From: Rossellomorea vietnamensis
GTDB lineage: Bacteria; Bacillota; Bacilli; Bacillales; Bacillaceae_B
Assembly: GCF_025398035.1 (NCBI RefSeq)
Contig: NZ_CP104558.1
Location: 2,832,501 to 2,896,500 of the forward strand
Reading direction: 5' to 3'
DNA: 64,000 nucleotides
Shown in pieces: positions 59,609 through 64,000 of the stretch (its first letter is position 1; each line of letters begins with the position of its first letter). The translations under genes and the position numbers were made by a program. The notes beneath the pieces are model-generated. The model searched no databases. It had not been told where the DNA came from and worked only from the letters and a program-made list of their open reading frames with translations.

Positions 59609-61010
59609 GATAGTACCATTGGTAAAATGTTTCAGCTTCCTCACTTGATACTCCAAACAACAAACTTTCATGGGCGGGGTTTGCCCGGTTTGAAAACGTG
59701 ATGGTAGCCACACCAAACTTACGCTCGAGAAAAGAGTGTTTTACCATTACCTGCTGGATCCGATTACGATGAGTGATGAAGGTTTCATTGATCAAACCTC
59801 CTTTACGGATTTGGATCGTTTGTCCCTGACGTGAATAGCTCGTAAACCAATAATCAAGAAATCTAAGTAAAATGGAAACGGCAAAGATTATTCCTGCCCC
59901 CCACATCCATTCCATTTTGAAGATCCAAAATCCAGCAATCGAAACGATTGTCAGATAATACGGCTGGATAAGCTTCAGCCAAAGGACTTTTAGAGGAAAG
60001 CGCTCGGTATTCTCCTTGACTGGATACTGGGGTAGGATGGTGTGTAGCATGTCATAGGCTTCCTTTTTCGGCATAAACGGATAAAACGAACTGATCTCCT
60101 CTTCGGACGAACCGGCACTGATCAATTTGACGGATACGAGTCCTATCATTCTTTTGACAATGGATTGTTCGACTCTGACCGCTTGCACTTTATTCTTTGG
60201 AATAGAGAAACTTACCTCATTTCCAATCCCTTTCTCGATATAAATCCGTTCGTGATCATCGCTGATGACGTAGTTTCCGTACTTTATAGACGTTTTCACG
60301 AAGCCAATCAAAATGGACAGCAAAATGGCAGCAAGGAATAAAATGACAAGAATCCATATATGTCCAACAAGGTAATGCCAGGCACTTTCCGCAGATTTCT
60401 CAATGGCAAAGAAGTCTGCCAAATTGAAATAGACGGCACTTAATAACGGGAAGATCGCCAGAAAGCTGAGTGAGGTAAAAGATGCTTTGATCAGATCCTT
60501 CCTGGTCGTCTGGAAGTGTACCCTTCGTTCTGGTATCGTCTCTTCTTTCAATTCAGTGAATTCCTGGGTTTGTTCAAGGTGAGTCAGGATTCGTTCCTTT
60601 TCAGCCTGTGTAATAACAGGAAAATTGCAGGTTGCGTCCTCGTCGCTTGTTCCGGTCTCCATGGTTAAAGAGGTTAATCCGAACCAGCGATGGACGAAGG
60701 TGGTGTGGGACCTGTGGCTATGGATCCGGTTCCAGGCAACGGTTTTTTGCTTTTTAATGAACATCCCTTCTTTGAAGATGATGGACTCCGTTCCTAATTC
60801 ATAGCGGTTTGAGAACCACTTGGTGAAAATAGAGACAACAGAACCCGCTGTCACGATTAACAATGCATAGCGGCTCCATACTACCCATCCGGCAGTGGAG
60901 TTTGCCTTCAGGATGAACAGGAGGAGATAGAATCCAAACTGATTCTTTACGATTGATATTAGTTCAACGAGAATATACGCGGGATGATATCGTTTCGAAG
61001 GTTTGATCAT
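59592..61010 (-). CDS. ydbT: PH-domain membrane protein YdbT-like (bPH2/DUF304)
   Basis: The 472-residue protein has three bacterial PH-like (DUF304) units, each following a pair of membrane helices. In the repeats one sees GLTSLTMETG, GLVSVKLISAG and GVATITFSN at equivalent spots. In B. subtilis ydbST is a sigma-W operon that helps resistance to some bacteriocins. Its start overlaps the ydbS stop by four bases (ATGA on the minus strand). The stop codon is in the plus-strand terminator hairpin. Confidence 0.9.
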   Translation of the reverse strand: MIKPSKRYHPAYILVELISIVKNQFGFYLLLFILKANSTAGWVVWSRYALLIVTAGSVVSIFTKWFSNRYELGTESIIFKEGMFIKKQKTVAWNRIHSHRSHTTFVHRWFGLTSLTMETGTSDEDATCNFPVITQAEKERILTHLEQTQEFTELKEETIPERRVHFQTTRKDLIKASFTSLSFLAIFPLLSAVYFNLADFFAIEKSAESAWHYLVGHIWILVILFLAAILLSILIGFVKTSIKYGNYVISDDHERIYIEKGIGNEVSFSIPKNKVQAVRVEQSIVKRMIGLVSVKLISAGSSEEEISSFYPFMPKKEAYDMLHTILPQYPVKENTERFPLKVLWLKLIQPYYLTIVSIAGFWIFKMEWMWGAGIIFAVSILLRFLDYWFTSYSRQGQTIQIRKGGLINETFITHRNRIQQVMVKHSFLERKFGVATITFSNRANPAHESLLFGVSSEEAETFYQWYYQKSVS

Positions 61011-61519
61011 GCTCCCATTTCTCCTTCTTCGGTATCCCTTATTTTTGCAAAGGTGGCAATCTCTATTTTTAATGATTTTGCAATATCGGATGAAATGGAC
61101 GGTATTTTATGATTGGAAGTCGTGGTCCCGATTTCCAGGTCATAAAGATCATACCGACGCATGATCGGTCCTTGCTCGGTTCGGACGTATTCCACTTTTT
61201 CCATTGGGATCAAAATGTGCTGCTGCTGCCACTTTCCGAATTTCAGCTGGACAAATTCCCGGTCAACCTGGTAGCGCCATGTTCTTTGTAAATAAATAGG
61301 TTCAATGAAGATGGAGAAAATGGCAGAAAGAATGAGTAGACCCCCCAGTAGGTACAGGACGATCCCAACCCAGTCGTACCAGTCCAATTGGTTTGTACAA
61401 AATATAGAAATTCCTATGATGAGCAGTGCAGTTGTATGCCCAATCGTGTTGGAGATCCTCCAGACTTTGGTGGCTTTATTTGATATGGTTTCCGTTGGTT
61501 CTGTTATATGTAAGTACAT
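61007..61519 (-). CDS. ydbS: PH-domain membrane protein YdbS-like (bPH2/DUF304)
   Basis: The 170-residue partner of YdbT has two membrane helices (about 33-75) and one bPH2 unit (WRYQVDREFVQLKFGKWQQQHILIPMEKVEYVRTEQGP...YDLYDLEIGT). ATG 61519 is chosen since AGAGGTG lies six bases before it; GTG 61528 is next to that site. It is the first gene of the pair and has an ECF-type promoter just upstream. Confidence 0.9.
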   Translation of the reverse strand: MYLHITEPTETISNKATKVWRISNTIGHTTALLIIGISIFCTNQLDWYDWVGIVLYLLGGLLILSAIFSIFIEPIYLQRTWRYQVDREFVQLKFGKWQQQHILIPMEKVEYVRTEQGPIMRRYDLYDLEIGTTTSNHKIPSISSDIAKSLKIEIATFAKIRDTEEGEMGA

Positions 61520-61541
61520 ATGGTTCACCTCTGTCTATATT

Positions 61542-61568
61542 TACGGTTTTAAGAAATAAATAGTTTCA
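61542..61568 (-). promoter_or_regulatory. ECF sigma (sigma-W-type) promoter of ydbST
   Basis: On the minus strand TGAAAC (61563-61568) and CGTA (61542-61545) are separated by 17 bp, 23 bp before the ydbS start codon. The consensus for sigma-W is TGAAAC and CGTA with 16-17 bp between. Confidence 0.7.
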
Positions 61569-61587
61569 TAGAATATGGAAATTAATC

Positions 61588-61659
61588 GTGATATCTATTA
61601 AGTAATTCGAACTGATAGATAATATCACTAAGAAATTTCTGTGATATAGTGAGTGATAT
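61588..61659. promoter_or_regulatory. Cluster of GTGATAT motifs upstream of the membrane-protein triplet
   Basis: GTGATAT occurs at 61588-61594, 61641-61647 and 61653-61659, and its reverse complement ATATCAC at 61622-61628. The last but one and the inverted copy form a 7-bp inverted repeat with 12-bp loop. No regulator is recognised. Confidence 0.5.
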
Positions 61660-61701
61660 GGTAAATTTTAGATAAGTGTACGACTATTGAGGTGAGTAGA
61701 A

Positions 61702-62409
61702 CTGAAGAAATTGAAAGATATAGATGATATTACCCGTGTGTACCTTAGCAATATGCAGTTTCCTAAAGAAAACAGAAGAAATGTAATAGGGTTTCTAATC
61801 CTCCTTTTGGACTTTTTAGGATTGCTTCCTTTACTGAGCATTCCTTTTTCTTCCTCCTTCTTCTGGGCTGCACTGGCACCGGCTGTCTTTATTCATTTAT
61901 GGGGCATTCTTTATATCGTTGCTCCCTATAAATTTGAACGATCTTATTACTTATACATTGGAGTTTTTGGGATTGTAAATACGTATGTATTTTTCCTTGT
62001 TATTCAAAAGCTTTTATATCTTCATATCGGTGTAGAAAGCAGCCGCTTCTTTTACATAGGATTAGTGCTTATGGTGTTTCTATTGGTATTTATTCAGTTT
62101 TTTCATGTGAAAATGCTTTATTCCGGTACCTATGTCAAAATCCAAGATGGAAAGTCCCCATTCACTATTTCATCAATTGTCGCTTTCTCAACTTTTGGAT
62201 ACGTTGCTGCACAGTTTTTAATGTCCTATATGCTCACTGACTCAGCTTTTATGATTGTATTAATGATGGCGTATTCGGTTGTATCGGTCGTTACTGCTTA
62301 TTTATCTACTTTCATTCACCGGTATATTTATATACAAAAAAATAAGGAAAAAGTGTTGAAAATGTATCCTGATTTTGGGAAACCAAAGGATTCCAGAAAG
62401 TTTGGTTAG
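61702..62409 (+). CDS. Tandem-paralog membrane protein 1 (unknown family)
   Basis: I do not recognise this six-helix membrane protein of about 235 residues. It shares with its two downstream neighbours the blocks PKENRRN, the pair of opening helices, IHLWGILYIVAPYKFERSYYLYIGVFGI and NTYVFFLVIQKLLY, MLYSGTY, and a C-terminal KMYPDFG. No catalytic or binding motif is obvious. The start is unusual: GAGGTGAG is 5 nt before CTG 61702, which aligns with the paralogs' first residues, while TTG 61711 has 14-nt spacing. Confidence 0.75.
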   Translation: MKKLKDIDDITRVYLSNMQFPKENRRNVIGFLILLLDFLGLLPLLSIPFSSSFFWAALAPAVFIHLWGILYIVAPYKFERSYYLYIGVFGIVNTYVFFLVIQKLLYLHIGVESSRFFYIGLVLMVFLLVFIQFFHVKMLYSGTYVKIQDGKSPFTISSIVAFSTFGYVAAQFLMSYMLTDSAFMIVLMMAYSVVSVVTAYLSTFIHRYIYIQKNKEKVLKMYPDFGKPKDSRKFG

Positions 62410-62422
62410 GGGGATTTTATCG

Positions 62423-63163
62423 TTGAAGCATGAGAAGGTAGATGATATTACTCTGTCTTATTTAAGGTTCCAATCACCCAGCGAAAACAGGAGTAATATA
62501 TTCGTGTTCTTTTTCGTTTTTCTGGATCTCATTGGTGTGCTTTTCCTTCTGGGAGAGCCATTGATTCCTTCGTTATTTTGGGGTGGCATGATTCCGGTGA
62601 TATTAATTCACCTGTGGGCCACTCCATATATAATTGCTCCTTATACGTTTGAGAGATCCTATTATCTATTTTTCGGAGTGTACGGGGTTATCAATACCTT
62701 CATATACTTTTTAGTCATACAAAAATTGATATATTCTCATTTTCAAATAATCGGAATAGCCCCATTGGTTTTAGGATTAATTCTATTTGCCTCCCTCCTT
62801 CTCATCATGAATTGGATGAACATCCGCTTATTGTATTCAGGGACGTACTCACGTCTTCAGAAAGGAGAAAAAACTGTAAACCTTTCTCCGATTGCTTCCG
62901 CCTCAGGCATTGGCTACGTACTGGGACAGGTAATCCTATCGTCCTTCTTTGTAGAATCAGTAAAAACCCTTATGATCATTGCAGTGTTCTCTATACTCTC
63001 CGTGGCGACAGCTTACTTTTCGACCAGCATCCATAAATATTTTTATATCAGAAGAAACATCGAGAAGGTAAAACAGGTTTATCCCCAATTCGGGTTACCG
63101 GAAAAAGAAAGAACGATGATTGAGAGAAAAGGTGAAAAGAGGAGAAAACATGAAAAAGCATAA
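62423..63163 (+). CDS. Tandem-paralog membrane protein 2 (unknown family)
   Basis: The 246-residue second copy has the same six-helix layout and blocks (SENRSN, IHLWATPYIIAPYTFERSYYLFFGVYG, NTFIYFLVIQKLIY, LLYSGTYSRLQ, QVYPQFGLP). Start TTG 62423 follows TAGGGGG by 9 nt; the open frame begins earlier inside copy 1. It has a longer basic tail (GEKRRKHEKA) that overlaps copy 3 by 14 bp, so the genes form an operon. Confidence 0.82.
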   Translation: MKHEKVDDITLSYLRFQSPSENRSNIFVFFFVFLDLIGVLFLLGEPLIPSLFWGGMIPVILIHLWATPYIIAPYTFERSYYLFFGVYGVINTFIYFLVIQKLIYSHFQIIGIAPLVLGLILFASLLLIMNWMNIRLLYSGTYSRLQKGEKTVNLSPIASASGIGYVLGQVILSSFFVESVKTLMIIAVFSILSVATAYFSTSIHKYFYIRRNIEKVKQVYPQFGLPEKERTMIERKGEKRRKHEKA

Positions 63164-63854
63164 ATGTATTGAACCGATCATATTATCTTATTTAAATTTG
63201 CAAACACCGAAAGAAAATAGAAGAAATATCATTACGTTTTTTATCATTTTTTTAGACATCATTGGACTCCTTCCCATTTTGGGGGAGCCCTTCTCCTACG
63301 CCTTTGTCTGGCCGGCTGTTTTACCGGTGGCATTATTACATATATGGGCAATCCTTTACGTGGTGGCCCCGTTTCAGTTTGAAAAGTCGTACTACCTGTT
63401 TTTCGGTATATATGGCATCGTGAATACATATGTGTATTTTTTGGTGATTCAAAAATTTTTGTATGTGCATGCCGGATTGAGTGGCAGGGTTCCATTTATA
63501 TTAGGTGTGCTTTTCCTACTGGGTTTGCTGGTGTTTTTCCAGCTGTTTAATCATAGAATGTTGTATTCTGGGACGTATACAAGACTTCAGCGGAATGACC
63601 ATAAGTTCAAGTTATCTCCTATTTTAACCGCTTCAAGTATCGGGTATGTCATTGCCCATATTCTGCTTTCTACGTTCATGACGGAATCTCTTTTTGTGAT
63701 CATCATCATTACGGGAGTGTCCATCCTATCAATACTCACCGCTTTTTTTTCAATATCTGTCCACCGATACTATTTTATTTTGAAACATGAAGAGACAGTT
63801 AAGAAGGTATATCCTCAGTTTGGGTTACCTAAGAAGGCAAGAAAACAAAGGTAA
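63150..63854 (+). CDS. Tandem-paralog membrane protein 3 (unknown family)
   Basis: The 234-residue third copy starts ATG 63150 after AGAGGAGAAAAC. It keeps the family blocks PKENRRN, LHIWAILYVVAPFQFEKSYYLFF, NTYVYFLVIQKFLY, MLYSGTYTRLQ, and VYPQFGLPKK. Its start lies within the end of copy 2, which ties their translation. After its stop the remaining 146 bp to the window end are AT-rich with no gene visible, so more copies could follow outside. Confidence 0.82.
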   Translation: MKKHKCIEPIILSYLNLQTPKENRRNIITFFIIFLDIIGLLPILGEPFSYAFVWPAVLPVALLHIWAILYVVAPFQFEKSYYLFFGIYGIVNTYVYFLVIQKFLYVHAGLSGRVPFILGVLFLLGLLVFFQLFNHRMLYSGTYTRLQRNDHKFKLSPILTASSIGYVIAHILLSTFMTESLFVIIIITGVSILSILTAFFSISVHRYYFILKHEETVKKVYPQFGLPKKARKQR

Positions 63855-64000
63855 GGTGAATTAGGAAATTAGGAAAGGACTGTTTTTCGCTTTTTCGATC
63901 ACTCCAATAAAAATAATATTTAATTGTAAAAAAATGTTTATTAAATAAAGTTAAATGGTATTTAATAATGAATAAAAGGTTGTGGTAAAAAAGATTCATT

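Overview
This window spans the replication origin of a spore-forming member of the Bacillaceae. The gene order follows the Bacillus subtilis oriC neighbourhood almost gene for gene (gyrA-gyrB-remB-recF-rlbA-dnaN-dnaA, origin, rpmH-rnpA-spoIIIJ-jag-mnmE-mnmG-rsmG-noc-soj-spo0J, yyaC, ychF-rpsF-ssbA-rpsR, yybS-gdpP-rplI-dnaC, purA, a Lys/Glu/Asp/Phe tRNA cluster, walRKHIJ-htrA-rlmH). Sporulation genes (spoIIIJ, yyaC, soj/spo0J), Spo0A-box-like sites in the origin, and intergenic repeat types that look like those of environmental Bacillus sensu lato suggest Bacillus or a relative such as Rossellomorea. The genus is an inference.

Layout. Positions 1-10400 (all minus strand) hold the DNA gyrase/replication operon side, running away from the origin and ending with an HD-GYP-like protein. 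The origin is bipartite: DnaA boxes, a DnaA-trio tract and an AT-rich stretch lie between dnaA and dnaN (8860-9006), and a second DnaA-box array with Spo0A-like boxes lies upstream of dnaA (10515-10797). From 11 kb rightwards most genes are on the plus strand, again away from the origin: RNase P protein and membrane insertase, tRNA modification, chromosome segregation and nucleoid occlusion, S6/SSB/S18, a chemoreceptor, GdpP and the replicative helicase, and purA under a PurR-type operator. Three perfect parS sites (in spo0J, between rpsF and ssbA, and in walK) make this a segregation hub; two outlying DnaA-box clusters (before mnmE and around rlmH) make it a DnaA-titration hub.

Accessory parts. 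An ATP-grasp (glutathionylspermidine-synthase-like) / DUF350 / lipoprotein operon lies divergent to a potassium channel (37.5-41.1 kb). A LysM/M23 cell-wall endopeptidase carries a perfect WalR-type box upstream and sits next to walRK. A glycine riboswitch plus terminator precedes a CycA-like permease (51.8-53.4 kb). A probably bicovalent flavoprotein oxidoreductase and an MFS exporter are separated by a 20-bp-period repeat. The window ends with a YdbS/YdbT PH-domain pair behind an ECF-sigma-type promoter and three tandem paralogous membrane proteins of unknown function, the first of which may start at CTG.

The best candidates for something undescribed are the three-paralog membrane cassette with its GTGATAT-rich upstream region, the ATP-grasp/DUF350/K+-channel module, the 20-bp-period CGCAYGA array, and the structured spacer inside the tRNA operon. 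No CRISPR array, prophage, insertion sequence or rRNA gene was seen.
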